A DNA stretch of 64,000 bases from Deltaproteobacteria bacterium. Lineage in GTDB: Bacteria; Myxococcota; Myxococcia; Myxococcales; Anaeromyxobacteraceae. Under the pieces are notes generated by a model. The model saw nothing but the letters and a program-made list of their open reading frames with translations, was not told the origin of the DNA and made no database searches. The stretch covers positions 88,689-152,688 of the forward strand of contig JACRMN010000022.1 of assembly GCA_016214955.1 (NCBI GenBank), given 5' to 3'. This document shows positions 27,667 to 38,011 of this stretch, piece after piece. Numbering within the stretch: the first letter of the stretch is position 1; each line of letters opens with the position of its first letter. A program made the position numbers and the translations under genes.

Positions 27667-29136
27667 CTACGGGCGCAGCCACTCAGAAGGAGGCGGCGGC
27701 CTCGCCGGCGCTCCGGGCAGCGTCGGCCGGGCGGGCGCGGGCGTGGACGCGGAGGTCGGCTCCGCCGCCGAGGGCAGGAGCAGCCGGGCGGTGGTGCCGC
27801 GCCCACGCTCGCTCGACAGCTCGATCTCGCCGCCCATGACCTGGACCAGGGCGTGGCAGACGGCCAGCCCCAGGCCCGTGCCCTGCCCCACCTCGCGCGT
27901 CGTGTAGAAGGGGTCGAAGACCCGCGGCAGGAGCTCCGCCGGGATGCCGCTGCCGTCGTCCACCACCTCCACGGCGATGCGCCCCTCGCCCGCGGCGCGG
28001 ACGCGGACCGCGACGCTGCCGGCGCCAGGCGCGGGGAGGGACTGGATGGCGTTCTGCAACAGGTGGCCGAGCACGCGCCGGAGCTGGCTCCGAGAGGCCG
28101 TGGCCCGCGGCGCGGCGTGGGCCTCGACCTGGAAGCGGCCGCGCTCGCGCAGCGGCGCGGGTAGCGCCTCCCAGGCCTCCCGCGCCACGGCGCCGACCTC
28201 GAGGCTCCCGGCCTGGTCGCGCGCCTCGGCGAAGGCCTGCAGCTCGCGGACGATGCGGGCCACCCGCTCGGCGCCGGCCGCGGCGTCGGCCAGGGCCTCG
28301 GCGGTGTCGCGCAGCTCGGCCCTGCCGGCCACCTCCCGGGCGGCGAAGGCCAGGCCGGAGCGCACCGCGGCCAGCGGGTTGTTGACCTCGTGGGCCATGC
28401 CGGCCGCCAGGGTGCCGAGCGAGGCCATGCGCTCTGCCTTGCCGAGCTGCTCCTTCAGCCGCCGGGCCTCGGTGACGTCGGTCATGACCCCGACCACGCC
28501 GGTGCGCCGCCCCTCGTCGTCGCGCAGCGGCATGGCGACCGCGTGCACCCAGGCCGGGGTGCCGTCGACGCCGATGCGGAACTCGCCGCGGAAGGGCTCG
28601 TCGGCCTCCATGGCCGCGCGCCAGGAGGCCACCACCCGGCGCCTGTCGGCGGGCAGCACCGCCGCCAGCCAGCCGCCGGCCAGGAGCCGCTCGGGCGGCA
28701 GGCCGGTCAGGGCGCAGAGCATCTCGTTGAGGTAGACGAGCCGCTCGGCGGCGTCGCACTGGAAGATGCCGGCGGGCGTCCGGCTGGTGAGCAGCTCGAT
28801 CTGCGCCTGGGCGGCGCGCAGCGCCTCCTCGCGGCGGCGCTCCTCGGCGACGTCCCGCTGCACGCCGGCCGCGACCTGCACCTCCTCGCCCGCTCCCGGC
28901 GGGCGGGTCACCTGCGGCCGCCGGACCCCCTGCCGGTGCCACCGGGCCAGCAGCCCCGCCGCGGTGCCGAGGGAGAGCACCGCGATGAGGATGGCCACGC
29001 CGCGGTGCACCTCGGGATGCGGCAGCGGGAAGAGCTCGAGCAGCAACAGGGCCAGCGGCCCGGCCACGGCGAGGAGCGCCAGCACCGCCGGGGGGCGCAG
29101 CGACTCGTCCTCTCTGGCCTGTCGTGCGGCCCGCAC
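27667..29136 (-). CDS. PAS-domain sensor histidine kinase
   Basis: A 489-residue protein with two N-terminal transmembrane helices (about 17-37 and 45-64) and almost no periplasmic loop, a PAS domain (about 112-225), a HisKA domain with the phosphoacceptor His249 in HEVNNPL, and a HATPase_c domain ([16 protein letters not shown]). The short loop implies that it senses through the PAS or membrane rather than outside. The C-terminus is a 30-residue Pro/Ala tail. No response regulator is adjacent, so it is an orphan. The GTG start lacks a clear ribosome-binding site and is uncertain. Confidence 0.87.
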   Translation of the reverse strand: MRAARQAREDESLRPPAVLALLAVAGPLALLLLELFPLPHPEVHRGVAILIAVLSLGTAAGLLARWHRQGVRRPQVTRPPGAGEEVQVAAGVQRDVAEERRREEALRAAQAQIELLTSRTPAGIFQCDAAERLVYLNEMLCALTGLPPERLLAGGWLAAVLPADRRRVVASWRAAMEADEPFRGEFRIGVDGTPAWVHAVAMPLRDDEGRRTGVVGVMTDVTEARRLKEQLGKAERMASLGTLAAGMAHEVNNPLAAVRSGLAFAAREVAGRAELRDTAEALADAAAGAERVARIVRELQAFAEARDQAGSLEVGAVAREAWEALPAPLRERGRFQVEAHAAPRATASRSQLRRVLGHLLQNAIQSLPAPGAGSVAVRVRAAGEGRIAVEVVDDGSGIPAELLPRVFDPFYTTREVGQGTGLGLAVCHALVQVMGGEIELSSERGRGTTARLLLPSAAEPTSASTPAPARPTLPGAPARPPPPSEWLRP

Positions 29137-29232
29137 GGCATGGCCAGTCGCAAGATGCGCGCCTGCCGGTAAACGCCCAACCGCGCGGATCCGCGCGCCA
29201 GCAGCCGGGGCCCGGCAGACCCGGGGCGCCGG

Positions 29233-30480
29233 CTACCGGGCCGGGTGGGCAGGGGCGGGGCCGCCCGGGGCCAGGGCGGAGAGCAAGCCGGCCGCGAGCG
29301 CCAGCGCGGCGCCGAAGAGGAGCGCGCCGCGGTAGCCGGCGTGGAAGGCGGCGGCGTCGGGCGCGGGTCCGGCGCGCCAGCGGAAGAGCGCGCCAGCCGC
29401 GGCGATGCCCAGCACCATGCCGCCGTTGCGGGCGATGGCCAGCAGCCCGCCGCCGGCGCCCAGCCGCTCCCGCGGCAGCGCCCCCATGACGGCGCTGTTG
29501 TTGGGCGGCTGGAAGAGACCCATGCCCAGCCCCAGCGCCGCCTGGCGCACGCCGAAGGAGAGGAGCGAGGAGCCGGGCGGGAGCAGCGCCAGGCCGCCGA
29601 GGCCCCCGGCCACCAGCAGCATCCCGGCAGCCCCCGGCGCGCTGCGGGGAAAGCGATCGGCCAGCCAGCCCGCCACGGGCGAGGCCACCGAGAGCGCCAG
29701 CGGCACGATCATCATCATGGCCCCCAGCTCGCGCGGGCCGAGCCCCATGCGCTCGGCCAGGAAGAAGGGGTTGAGGAGCGTGGCGGTGAAGAGCGAGGCG
29801 TAGGAGAGGAAGCCGGCCAAGATGCCGAGCCGGAAGGTGCGCCGCGAGAAGAGGGAAAGGTCGACGAGCGGGCTCCGCCGGTGTCCCGGCTCCGGCAGCA
29901 GCGGCGGGAGCACGCGCGCCGCCCAGATGGCGCCGGCCACGCCGATGGGAAGGTTCACCAGGAACACCCAGCGCCAGGAGAGGTGCTCCACCAGGAAGCC
30001 ACCCAGCGGCGGCCCGGCGGTGAGCCCCACCGCCACCACGCTCGTCACCGCGCCCAGGGCCCGGCCGCGCAGCGTCACCGGGAAGAGCGCCGTGACCACC
30101 GCCGGCCCCATGGCCATCATCGCCGAGGCGCCGAGCGCCTGGACCACCCGGGCGCCCACCAGGCTGGGGAGGCCGGGGGCGGCGCCGCACAGGCCCGAGC
30201 CCAGGGTGAAGACCAGCAGGCCGCCGGTGAAGACGCGGCGGTGCCCGGCCTCGTCGCCGAGCCGCCCGGCGAGCAGCAGGCAGAAGGTGACGGTGAGGAG
30301 GTAGGCGGTGACGATCCACTCCGCCCCGCCGATGGTGGTGCCGAGCTCGGTCCGCATCGTTGGCAGGGCCACGTTGACGATGCTGCCGTCCACCGTGGCC
30401 ATGAAGGTGCCCACCGCCACGGCGGAGAAGGGCACCCAGGGAGAGCGCGGCAGCGGCCGGTCCATGGCGAGCCCGCTCAT
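29233..30480 (-). CDS. MFS drug-efflux-type transporter
   Basis: A 415-residue membrane protein with about 12 helices. Motif A (GRLGDEAGHRR), the TVDGSIVNVALP segment in helix 1 and the GPPLGGFL motif in helix 5 point to the proton-coupled DHA drug-efflux families (EmrB/QacA-like), although it is shorter than most 14-helix members. The substrate cannot be deduced. Two ATGs, 15 bases apart, can serve as start. It is transcribed divergently from rtcB with 33 bp between start codons, so the promoters must be tightly packed. Confidence 0.87.
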   Translation of the reverse strand: MSGLAMDRPLPRSPWVPFSAVAVGTFMATVDGSIVNVALPTMRTELGTTIGGAEWIVTAYLLTVTFCLLLAGRLGDEAGHRRVFTGGLLVFTLGSGLCGAAPGLPSLVGARVVQALGASAMMAMGPAVVTALFPVTLRGRALGAVTSVVAVGLTAGPPLGGFLVEHLSWRWVFLVNLPIGVAGAIWAARVLPPLLPEPGHRRSPLVDLSLFSRRTFRLGILAGFLSYASLFTATLLNPFFLAERMGLGPRELGAMMMIVPLALSVASPVAGWLADRFPRSAPGAAGMLLVAGGLGGLALLPPGSSLLSFGVRQAALGLGMGLFQPPNNSAVMGALPRERLGAGGGLLAIARNGGMVLGIAAAGALFRWRAGPAPDAAAFHAGYRGALLFGAALALAAGLLSALAPGGPAPAHPAR

Positions 30481-30499
30481 ACCACGGCGCCGCGCGGGG

Positions 30500-30505
30500 T
30501 ATGCT
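30500..30505 (+). promoter_or_regulatory. -10-like box TATGCT before rtcB
   Basis: TATGCT is separated by 8 nt from the rtcB ATG and no Shine-Dalgarno intervenes, which predicts a leaderless transcript. The box lies within the very short divergent region shared with the MFS gene. Confidence 0.4.
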
Positions 30506-30513
30506 CGCCGGCC

Positions 30514-31959
30514 ATGGGCCTCCCGCTCCGCCGCGTCGAGGGCGACCTCTGGGAGATTCCGCGCCACGGCCGCATGAAGGTGCCGGCCCGCATCTTCTCG
30601 GCCGGCCCGCCGGTGCCGGACGACCCGGCGCTCCAGCAGGTGGTCCACGTGGCCCACCTGCCCGGCATCCTGCGCTTCGCGCTGGCCATGCCCGACTTCC
30701 ACCCCGGCTACGGCTTCCCCATCGGCGGCGTGGCGGCGGTGGACGCCGAGCGCGGCGCCGTCTCCCCCGGCGGCGTGGGCTACGACATCAACTGCGGCGT
30801 GCGGCTGGTGGCCACCGCCCTCGAGGCCGCCCCTCTCCGCCCCCTGCTGGCGACGCTGGCCGCGGCCCTGTTCGCCGAGGTGCCGGCGGGGGTGGGCGCC
30901 TGCGACGCCCTGCCCCGCCTCTCGCCGCGCGAGCTCCGCGAGGTGCTGGTCCAGGGGGCGCGCTGGGCGGTGGCCCGCGGCTTCGGGGCGGAGGGCGACG
31001 ACGTCGAGCGCTGCGAGGAGGGCGGGCGGCTCGCCGGTGCCGACCCGGAGGGGGTGGGCGAGCGGGCCCGGCAGCGGGGGAGCGAGCAGCTCGGGACGCT
31101 GGGCAGCGGCAACCACTTCCTGGAGCTCGACGAGGTGGCCGAGGTGCTGGACGAGGGGACGGCCGCCGCCTTCGGCCTCTTCCCCGGCCAGCTCGTCTTC
31201 CAGATCCACTCCGGCTCACGCGGTCTGGGCCACCAGGTGTGCCAGGACGCGTTGGCCGCCCTGGCGCGGCGACAGCGCGACTTCGGCCCCGACTACGCGG
31301 CGCTCCCGGATCCGCAGCTCGCCGCCGCGCCGGTGGAGAGCGACGAGGGGCGCGCCTACCTCTCGGCCATGGCGGCGGCCGCCAACTTCGCCTGGGCCAA
31401 CCGGCAGGTGATGACCGGCCTGGCGCTGCGGGCGCTGCGGCGCGCCCTCGGCCTCTCCGAGGGGGAGCTGCGGGCGCGCCTCGTCTACGACGTCTGCCAC
31501 AACGTGGCCAAGCGCGAGGAGCACGAGGTGGAGGGTCGGCGGCGCGCGGTGCTGGTGCACCGCAAGGGGGCGACCCGCTCCTTCGGCCCCGGCGACGAGC
31601 GGGTGCCGGCCTGCTACCGGGCGGTGGGCCAGCCGGTGCTGGTGCCCGGCGACATGGGGCGGTCCTCCTTCGTGCTCTGCGGGGCGCCGGGGGCCATGCG
31701 GGAGAGCTTCGGCTCCTGCGCCCACGGCGCCGGCCGGCTGCTCTCGCGCCACCAGGCGCTGCGGGCCGCCCGCGGCCGCTCGGTGGGGCGCGAGCTGCGG
31801 GAGCAGGGGGTGGAGGTGCTGAGCCGCGACCACCGCACCCTGGCCGAGGAGATGCCCGAGGCCTACAGGGACGTCTCCCGGGTGGTGGCGGTGGTGGCCG
31901 CGGCCGGGCTGGCCACCCTGGTGGCGCGGCTGCGCCCCCTGGCGGTGGTGAAGGGGTAG
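30514..31959 (+). CDS. rtcB: RNA-splicing ligase RtcB
   Basis: A 481-residue GTP- and Mn-dependent RNA ligase that joins 2',3'-cyclic phosphate to 5'-OH ends. DFHPGYGFPIGG (61-72), the metal-binding Cys94 in GYDINCGVR, GSGNHFLE, HSGSRGLGHQ, VCHNVAKREEH and the C-terminal CAHGAGR with the histidine that is guanylylated are all present. Neither rtcA nor an archease gene is adjacent. In bacteria RtcB repairs RNA after stress or toxin cleavage. Length is normal. Confidence 0.94.
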   Translation: MGLPLRRVEGDLWEIPRHGRMKVPARIFSAGPPVPDDPALQQVVHVAHLPGILRFALAMPDFHPGYGFPIGGVAAVDAERGAVSPGGVGYDINCGVRLVATALEAAPLRPLLATLAAALFAEVPAGVGACDALPRLSPRELREVLVQGARWAVARGFGAEGDDVERCEEGGRLAGADPEGVGERARQRGSEQLGTLGSGNHFLELDEVAEVLDEGTAAAFGLFPGQLVFQIHSGSRGLGHQVCQDALAALARRQRDFGPDYAALPDPQLAAAPVESDEGRAYLSAMAAAANFAWANRQVMTGLALRALRRALGLSEGELRARLVYDVCHNVAKREEHEVEGRRRAVLVHRKGATRSFGPGDERVPACYRAVGQPVLVPGDMGRSSFVLCGAPGAMRESFGSCAHGAGRLLSRHQALRAARGRSVGRELREQGVEVLSRDHRTLAEEMPEAYRDVSRVVAVVAAAGLATLVARLRPLAVVKG

Positions 31960-32016
31960 CCCGGCACGCCCCGCCCGCGCCCTGCCGGCGAGCCCGCCTC
32001 CGGCTAGGCTCCCGGG

Positions 32017-34173
32017 GTGATCGACCCCCTCCCTGGCTCCGCCCCCCATCCCCCTCCCCTCGCCGAGGCGCTGGCCCACGCCGTCGCCGGGCGCGGCCCG
32101 GGCTTCGTGCCCCGCACCCGCCACCGCCAGGGGAACCGGCCGCGCTACACCAACCGGCTGGCGCTGGAGTCCTCGCCCTACCTGCTGCAGCACGCCCACA
32201 ACCCGGTGGACTGGCGCCCCTGGGGTGACGAGGCCTTCGCCGATGCCCGGCAGAGCGGCCGCCCGGTGTTCCTCTCGGTGGGCTACTCCACCTGCCACTG
32301 GTGCCACGTGATGGAGGAGGAGTCGTTCGAGGACCCGGAGATCGCGGCCTTCCTCAATCACCACTTCGTCCCGGTGAAGGTGGACCGGGAGGAGCGGCCC
32401 GACGTGGACGCCGTCTACATGACCGCGGTCCAGGCCCTCTCCGGCGGCGGCGGCTGGCCCATGAGCGTCTGGCTCAACGCCGACCGCGAGCCCTTCTTCG
32501 GCGGGACCTACTTCCCGCCCCGCGACGGCGACCGCGGCGCCCCGGTGGGCTTCCTCTCGGCGCTGCGCCAGATCGACGCCCTGTGGAGGACCGACCCGCT
32601 GCGCATCTCCAAGGCGGCCGGCGCCCTGGCGGGTGCGGTCCGGATAGCGCTGGGCGGCGCCGCCGGGCAGGCCGAGGGGATCCCCGGGCCGACCGCGGTG
32701 GACGCGGCGGTGCGAGGCTACGTCCAGCGCTTCGACGACGACCACGGCGGCCTTGCCGGCGCCCCCAAGTTCCCCTCCAGCTTGCCGGTGCGGCTCCTGC
32801 TCCGCCACCACCGGCGCACCGGCGACGCCGCCTCGCTCCACATGGCGACGCTCTCGCTCACCCGCATGGCCGCCGGAGGCATCCACGACCAGCTCGCCGG
32901 CGGATTCCACCGCTACTCCACCGACTCCCGCTGGCTGGTGCCCCACTTCGAGAAGATGCTCTACGACAACGCGCTCCTGGCGGTGGCCTATGCCGAGGCC
33001 TACCAGGTCACCGGCCGGCCCGACTTCGCCCGGGTGGTGCGGAGCACGCTCGACTGGATGTTGCGGGAGATGGCGCTCCCCGAGGGCGGGCTGTGCTCCG
33101 CCACCGACGCCGACTCCGAGGGCGAGGAGGGGCGCTTCTTCGTCTGGAGCGCGCGGGAGGTCGAGGAGCGGCTCGGGGAGGAGGCAGCCCGCTTCGCCGC
33201 CTTCCACGGCGTGACCGCCGAGGGCAACTTCGAGGGGCACAACGTCCTCCACGTGCCGCGGCCCGACGAGGCCGAGTGGCAGGCGCTGGCCCCGGCCCGG
33301 GAGAAGCTCCGGCTGCTGCGCGAGGGGCGGCCCCACCCGCTCCGGGACGACAAGGTGCTGGCCGCCTGGAACGGGCTGGCGCTCTCGGCCCTGGCGTTCG
33401 GCGGCCGGGTGCTGGGCGAGCCTCGCCATGTCGAGGCGGCGCGGCGCGGCGCGGCCTTCCTGCTCTCCACCCTGCGGCCCGGCGGGCGGCTGCGCCGCTC
33501 CTGGAACGCCGGCCGCCTCGGCCCGGCCGCCTTCCTCGAGGACCACGCCTTCCTCTGCCGCGGCCTCCTCGACCTGCACGAGGCCACCCTCGAGCCCCGC
33601 TGGCTCTCCGAGGCGCTGGCCCTGGCCGGCGAGCAGGAGCGGCTCTTCGCCGACCCGGCAGGCGGCTGGTTCTCGACGCCCGCCGACGGCGAGGCCCTCA
33701 TCGCCCGGCAGAAGCCCACCCACGACGGCGCCGAGCCCTGCGGGGCCTCGGTGGCCGTCCACTCGGCGCTCCGGCTGGCCGCGCTCACCGGCGACGACCG
33801 CTGGCGCCAGGTGGCCGACGGCGCCCTCCGGGCGCACGGCGCCTCGCTCGCGGAGCACCCCATGGCGCTCGCCGAGATGCTGCTGGCGGTGGAGCTCCGC
33901 CACGCGCACCCGCGCGAGCTGGTGCTGGTGTGGCCCGGCGGCGATCCGCCGGAGGCGCTGCTGGGGCCGCTGCGCACCACCTTCCTGCCGGACGCGGTGC
34001 TCACCGGCGCGAGCGAGGGGGCGCCGCTGGCCGAGCTGGCGCGGCTGGCCCCCATCGCCGAGGGCAAGGTGGCGGCGGGCGGCAAGCCCACCGCCTACGT
34101 CTGCCGCCAGGGCGCCTGCGGCCTGCCGGCCACCGACGCCGCCGGCCTCCTGCGCCAGCTCGACGAGCCCTGA
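32017..34173 (+). CDS. DUF255 thioredoxin-domain protein (YyaL/Spata20 type)
   Basis: A 718-residue protein. The N-terminal thioredoxin-like DUF255 domain opens with [21 protein letters not shown] and contains the CHWCHVM motif in [15 protein letters not shown]. The following 450 residues form an alpha/alpha toroid like that of N-acylglucosamine epimerases/glycosidases ([33 protein letters not shown]). Family members are conserved from bacteria to human SPATA20 with unknown activity. The GTG start has a TAGGCT box 6 nt before it rather than a Shine-Dalgarno. It converges on the SPFH gene with 8 bp between stops. Confidence 0.88.
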   Translation: MIDPLPGSAPHPPPLAEALAHAVAGRGPGFVPRTRHRQGNRPRYTNRLALESSPYLLQHAHNPVDWRPWGDEAFADARQSGRPVFLSVGYSTCHWCHVMEEESFEDPEIAAFLNHHFVPVKVDREERPDVDAVYMTAVQALSGGGGWPMSVWLNADREPFFGGTYFPPRDGDRGAPVGFLSALRQIDALWRTDPLRISKAAGALAGAVRIALGGAAGQAEGIPGPTAVDAAVRGYVQRFDDDHGGLAGAPKFPSSLPVRLLLRHHRRTGDAASLHMATLSLTRMAAGGIHDQLAGGFHRYSTDSRWLVPHFEKMLYDNALLAVAYAEAYQVTGRPDFARVVRSTLDWMLREMALPEGGLCSATDADSEGEEGRFFVWSAREVEERLGEEAARFAAFHGVTAEGNFEGHNVLHVPRPDEAEWQALAPAREKLRLLREGRPHPLRDDKVLAAWNGLALSALAFGGRVLGEPRHVEAARRGAAFLLSTLRPGGRLRRSWNAGRLGPAAFLEDHAFLCRGLLDLHEATLEPRWLSEALALAGEQERLFADPAGGWFSTPADGEALIARQKPTHDGAEPCGASVAVHSALRLAALTGDDRWRQVADGALRAHGASLAEHPMALAEMLLAVELRHAHPRELVLVWPGGDPPEALLGPLRTTFLPDAVLTGASEGAPLAELARLAPIAEGKVAAGGKPTAYVCRQGACGLPATDAAGLLRQLDEP

Positions 34174-34181
34174 GCCCTACT

Positions 34182-34979
34182 TCACGGCTGGAACACCAGC
34201 GGCAGGCCGCCCTTGCCGCCGCCGACGATGATGACCTTGGTGTTCTGGCTCTCGGCGATCTTCTGGGTGGCCTCGATGCCCTTGTACTGGAGGTACTCGG
34301 GGGTCAGGCCCTGGCGCACGATGCTCTGGTACTTGTTGATGCCCTCGGCCTCGATCTGCTTGCGCTGGGCCTCCTGCCGCTCCTTGTCGAGCGTGAACTT
34401 CATCTTCTGGGAGCGCTGCTCCTCGGCCAGCTTGTCGCCGATGGCCTGCTGGATGGCGGCGGGCAGCTCGACGTCGCGCACCAGGATGGCCTCGACGACC
34501 ACCGGGCGCCCCTCCAGCGCCTTCTTCACCTCGTCGTAGATGTTGCGCTCGATCTCCTCTCTCTTGGTCGAGTAGATCTCCTCGGGCGAGTAGCGGCCGA
34601 AGACCTTGCGCGCCTCGGAGCGCACCACCGGCGCCACCAGGATGTCGGAGTAGTTGGGGCCGATGGTGGTCTGGAGCTCGAAGAGGTGGTCGGCCTCGGG
34701 GCGGAAGCGGACCGAGGCGTCCACCTTCAGCGTCAGGCCGTTGTTGGAGAGGATGTGGAGCGTCTCCTTGAACTCGCGCACCCGCAGGTCGTAGGGGATG
34801 ACGCTGTTCCAGATGGGCATGAGGTGCATGCCCTCGCTGAGCAGCTTCTTGCTGGTGCCGCTCCCCAGGGTCTCGAAGACGATGGCGCGGTGTCCCGACT
34901 GGACCACCGGGCAGCGGCAGCCCTCCAGGAACGGGGCGGTGACGAGCATCAGAAACAGCAGTGTGGTGGTCCGGCGCAT
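34182..34979 (-). CDS. SPFH/prohibitin-like lipoprotein
   Basis: A 265-residue protein. The signal (residues 1-20) ends in LEGC, an atypical lipobox, followed by an SPFH/band 7 domain (GHRAIVFETLGSG, then SVIPYDLRVREF and SEARKVFGRYSPEEIYSTKR) and a helical, probably coiled-coil C-terminal part (EEQRSQKMKF to EAEGINKYQ). Such proteins form large membrane-associated rings and scaffold proteases or lipid domains. An SPFH protein exported as a lipoprotein would face the periplasm. GGAGGAG precedes the ATG. Confidence 0.87.
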   Translation of the reverse strand: MRRTTTLLFLMLVTAPFLEGCRCPVVQSGHRAIVFETLGSGTSKKLLSEGMHLMPIWNSVIPYDLRVREFKETLHILSNNGLTLKVDASVRFRPEADHLFELQTTIGPNYSDILVAPVVRSEARKVFGRYSPEEIYSTKREEIERNIYDEVKKALEGRPVVVEAILVRDVELPAAIQQAIGDKLAEEQRSQKMKFTLDKERQEAQRKQIEAEGINKYQSIVRQGLTPEYLQYKGIEATQKIAESQNTKVIIVGGGKGGLPLVFQP

Positions 34980-35062
34980 GGGCTCCTCCGTTGTCGAGGG
35001 GCGGAGTGTACCCGCGAAGCCGCCGCCGTGCGCCCCGCGGGGGCGGGGCGGGGGCCAGATCG

Positions 35063-35090
35063 TTGACACCCCGGAAATCCCGACGATAAC
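35063..35090 (+). promoter_or_regulatory. Sigma-70-type promoter of barrel gene
   Basis: TTGACA (35063-35068, consensus) and GATAAC (35085-35090) are separated by 16 bp, and the start codon of the following gene lies 40 bp further on behind GGGAGG. Predicted transcript start is near 35097. Confidence 0.7.
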
Positions 35091-35130
35091 CTCGTCCCGG
35101 CCGGGTGTTCCGGCGCCCCTGGGAGGCCTC

Positions 35131-36162
35131 ATGCGCCGTTCGCTGGCGCCGCTCGCCGTCGCAGCCGCCATGCTCCGCGCCGCCCCGGCGGCCGCCGACC
35201 CGATGGACCTGAACCTGGAGCGCCTCGGCGCCCCGGCCGGCTCCATCTGGCTGGCCATCAACCAGCAGTGCGTCGCCGCGGGCAAGTGCACCGGCGTCGC
35301 CCTCTCGGCCGGCGAGGCCGCCAACCTGGCGCGCGAGTCGCAGCAGCGCTACCGCACCCTGGCCATGCAGCTCGGCCTCGGGCTCACCGCCTTCGTCCTC
35401 GACGATCCCACCACCGGCGGCGCGGTGGGCTTCGAGTTCAGCCTCGAGGCCGGTCAGACCGCCATCCGCCACCCCCAGGCCGGTGCCTCGCCGGCCCCCT
35501 TCGGCCCGGCCTTCGCCGTCTGGCCGGTGCGGGGCGACGACCCCTCGGCGCTGCGCACCTTCGCGCTCCACGTGCAGAAGGGGCTCCCCTACTCCTTCGA
35601 TGTCGGCGGCCGGCTCATCTACGTGGACCAGAGCCAGATGATGGCGGCCCAGGCCGAGCTGCGCTGGGCGCTCAACGAGAACTACGGCCCGGCCTGGCTG
35701 CCCGACGTGGCGCTGCGCGGCGCCTACACCCGGCTCCTGGGCCAGCGCGACCTCACCCTGGGGGTCATCGACTTCGACGCGGTGTTCGGCAAGCGCTTCG
35801 GCGTGGGAGGCTCGGTGCGCCTCACCCCCTACGGCGCGGTGCGCTTCAGCATGGTCGCGGCCCAGACGACACCCATCGACTTCGGCCCCACCGCCGGCAC
35901 CTGCCAGACCACCACCTGCTTCCCCGACGCCCGGTCGCCCGGCGAGGCGCTGGCCACCACCGCGCCTTTCGCCGACGTGAAGTACGCCGACCACCGCATC
36001 TTCCGGTACGCGGTGGGGGGGAAGCTGAACGCCGGCCGCTTCGCCATGGCCCTCGAGCTCACCTACTACCCGGGCCAGCGGCTCGAGGGCCACGATCAGC
36101 TCGCCGAGGTGCTGCTCCCCGACTCGCTGGGCGGCGCGCTGCGGCTGGGCCTCGACTTCTAG
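35131..36162 (+). CDS. Exported beta-barrel-like hypothetical protein
   Basis: A 343-residue protein with a signal peptide (1-22, ending AAA) and a beta-rich remainder: repeated alternation such as VALRGAYTRLLG, DLTLGVIDFDAVFG and SVRLTPYGAVRFS, ending in LRLGLDF, where the terminal Phe is typical of outer-membrane barrels. Two Cys pairs (CVAAGKC near the N-terminus and CQTTTC in a loop) probably form disulfides. I do not recognise a family. The ATG has GGGAGG four bases upstream and a good promoter further up. It converges on the GDPD gene with 3 bp between stops. Confidence 0.75.
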   Translation: MRRSLAPLAVAAAMLRAAPAAADPMDLNLERLGAPAGSIWLAINQQCVAAGKCTGVALSAGEAANLARESQQRYRTLAMQLGLGLTAFVLDDPTTGGAVGFEFSLEAGQTAIRHPQAGASPAPFGPAFAVWPVRGDDPSALRTFALHVQKGLPYSFDVGGRLIYVDQSQMMAAQAELRWALNENYGPAWLPDVALRGAYTRLLGQRDLTLGVIDFDAVFGKRFGVGGSVRLTPYGAVRFSMVAAQTTPIDFGPTAGTCQTTTCFPDARSPGEALATTAPFADVKYADHRIFRYAVGGKLNAGRFAMALELTYYPGQRLEGHDQLAEVLLPDSLGGALRLGLDF

Positions 36163-36165
36163 GCG

Positions 36166-36927
36166 CTACCCGGTCGCCTGCTCCAGTGCCCGGCGCGCCA
36201 CTCCCGGCACGTTGGAGATCACCGCCGCAGCGCCGGCCCGCGCCAGCCGCGCCACCTCGCCCGGCTCGTCCACCGTCCAGACGGCGACCGCCAGGCCGCG
36301 GCGCCGCCAGGCGGCGATGCGCTCGTCGCTTGCCAGGGCCCGGTCGGGGTGGACCGCCGCCGGCAGGAGCAGGGCGCCGAGCCTGTCGCGCAGCGCCCAG
36401 CGCTGGTCGCGGGCGAAGAGCAGCCCCACCGGCACCCGCGGCGCCAGCAGCCGGAAGGCGGCCAGCAGCGAGTAGTCGAAGGAAGAGACGAGCACCCGCT
36501 CCTCGGCGCGGAGCGCCGTCACCAGCCGGGCCACCGCCGCCGCCAGCCGCGGGTCGCCCAGGCCGGCCGCCTTGAGCTCGATGTTCACGACCGCGTGGGG
36601 AAAGGCCTCCAGCACCTCGCCCAGCGCGGGGATGCGGGCGCCGCGGTGGGCCGCTCCCTTCCAGGCCCCGGCGTCGAGCTGGCGCAGCCGGGCCAGCGGC
36701 TCGTCGGTCACCCGCAGCGGCACCCCGGCGGTGCGCGCGGCGGTGGCGTCGTGGATCACCACCGGCTCGCCGCTCTGGCAGCGCCAGACGTCGAGCTCGA
36801 AGCCGTCGGCCCCCTGGGCCAGCGCCAGGTGGAAGGCGGCCAGCGTGTTCTCGGGCGCGTCGCGGCTGGCGCCGCGGTGGCCGAGCACCAGCGGGCGGCC
36901 GGGGGCGCGCGGCGGCGGCAGCGACAT
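36166..36927 (-). CDS. Glycerophosphodiester phosphodiesterase
   Basis: A 253-residue TIM-barrel hydrolase. The metal and catalytic residues are seen in [14 protein letters not shown] (His17, Arg18, Glu26), ELDVW (44-48) and VIHD. It splits glycerophosphodiesters into alcohol and glycerol-3-phosphate. There is no signal peptide, so it should be cytoplasmic (UgpQ-like rather than GlpQ-like). GGGAG is five bases before the ATG. Confidence 0.92.
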   Translation of the reverse strand: MSLPPPRAPGRPLVLGHRGASRDAPENTLAAFHLALAQGADGFELDVWRCQSGEPVVIHDATAARTAGVPLRVTDEPLARLRQLDAGAWKGAAHRGARIPALGEVLEAFPHAVVNIELKAAGLGDPRLAAAVARLVTALRAEERVLVSSFDYSLLAAFRLLAPRVPVGLLFARDQRWALRDRLGALLLPAAVHPDRALASDERIAAWRRRGLAVAVWTVDEPGEVARLARAGAAAVISNVPGVARRALEQATG

Positions 36928-36975
36928 GGGGGCTCCCGGCGCCGGCGGGCGATGGCGTCGCCCGGATCCGGCGGT

Positions 36976-36981
36976 TATGCT
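36976..36981 (+). promoter_or_regulatory. -10-like box TATGCT before tatA
   Basis: TATGCT lies 8 nt before the first tatA ATG; there is no Shine-Dalgarno, which suggests a leaderless mRNA. No convincing -35 is seen. Confidence 0.4.
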
Positions 36982-36989
36982 AGCTTCGC

Positions 36990-37235
36990 ATGCGCATGGG
37001 CATCGGCGAAATCCTGGTCATCCTGGTGGTGGTGCTGCTCATCTTCGGCGCCAACAAGATCCCGCAGCTGGGCGACGCGCTCGGCAAGGGCATCCGCAAC
37101 TTCAAGAAGGCCACCAAGGAAGACGACGCCATCGACGTGACGCCCAAGCCGGACGCGGCCCAGCGGGGCCAGATTCCCTCCGGCGCCGCGACCGGCAGCA
37201 CCGCCTCCCAGGCCCGCTCCGATCGCAAGGCCTAG
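36990..37235 (+). CDS. tatA: Twin-arginine translocase subunit TatA/E
   Basis: An 81-residue protein with the TatA layout: MGIGEIL, one transmembrane helix (about residues 5-22), the FG hinge followed by an amphipathic helix ([19 protein letters not shown]), and an acidic/polar tail. It forms the pore of the Tat system, which would export the hydrogenase small subunit. tatB and tatC are not in the window. Two ATGs, 6 bases apart, are possible starts. Its stop codon overlaps that of the next, convergent gene. Confidence 0.92.
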   Translation: MRMGIGEILVILVVVLLIFGANKIPQLGDALGKGIRNFKKATKEDDAIDVTPKPDAAQRGQIPSGAATGSTASQARSDRKA

Positions 37236-38008
37236 GCCTCTTCCTCCTCCTCCCGCTGGCGCAGCTCCAGCAGCCGCCTGGCGGCGGCGCGGACCAGCGC
37301 GTGCAGCGCGCCGTCCTCGGCAACGCCCGCCAGGTCGCGCACCGCCAGCGCCGGGAGCAGCTTCAGCGCCAGCTCGGTCTCGACGTACGGGTTCTGCACC
37401 AGCGCCGCCGCCACCCGTGGCCGGGTGCGCCAGCGCCTGTCGTCGAAGAGGCAGCGCAGCGTCTCGGGCCGGCAGGGCCGGCGCGCCGCCAGCCGCACCG
37501 CGAAGTCCTCGGTGAGCCGCGGGTTGCGCAGCAGCTCCCGCACCACCACCGGCTCCCCCTCGGCCGCCAGGCGGGCCAGGAGATCGGGGTCGCGGTGGGT
37601 GCGGGCCATGGCCTTCTTGTGGCCCAGCGTCAGCCGGGAGAGGCGCGGGTCGGCCTTGTCCGCGGGCGCCTGCCAGGCTGCCTGGGGCGGCGGGGCGAGG
37701 AGCAGCGCCGCCACCTCGTCGAGCCCGGCGTCCACTGCCGCCTGGTACACCGCCGCCCGGTGCTCGTAGGGCACGAGGTCCCCGCACAGCGCCCGGGCCG
37801 CCGCCACCACCGCGACGGGATCGCCGGCGGCCGCGGCGTCCACCAGCGCCCCCACCACCTCTGCGGCGCGCGCCGGGGCCAGGGCGGCGAGGCCCCGCGC
37901 CGCCGCCAGCACGCGCACCGGCCCTTCCTCCAGCACCCGCAGCCGGGCGGCCAGCGCCTCGGCGTCGGCCCGGGCGGCGGCCGCGGTGGGCCTGCCCCGC
38001 ACCGCCAC
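37232..38008 (-). CDS. Helical-repeat hypothetical protein
   Basis: A 258-residue Ala/Leu/Arg-rich protein predicted to be all helical. Repeated helix pairs such as [43 protein letters not shown] and [16 protein letters not shown] resemble HEAT/ARM-like or DUF2336-type repeats. It ends in EEEEEA. The GTG start has GGGGAGG about six bases upstream and lies 3 nt after the stop of the zinc-ribbon gene, so the two form an operon and may act together. I do not know the function. Confidence 0.75.
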   Translation of the reverse strand: MAVRGRPTAAAARADAEALAARLRVLEEGPVRVLAAARGLAALAPARAAEVVGALVDAAAAGDPVAVVAAARALCGDLVPYEHRAAVYQAAVDAGLDEVAALLLAPPPQAAWQAPADKADPRLSRLTLGHKKAMARTHRDPDLLARLAAEGEPVVVRELLRNPRLTEDFAVRLAARRPCRPETLRCLFDDRRWRTRPRVAAALVQNPYVETELALKLLPALAVRDLAGVAEDGALHALVRAAARRLLELRQREEEEEA

Positions 38009-38011
38009 GGC

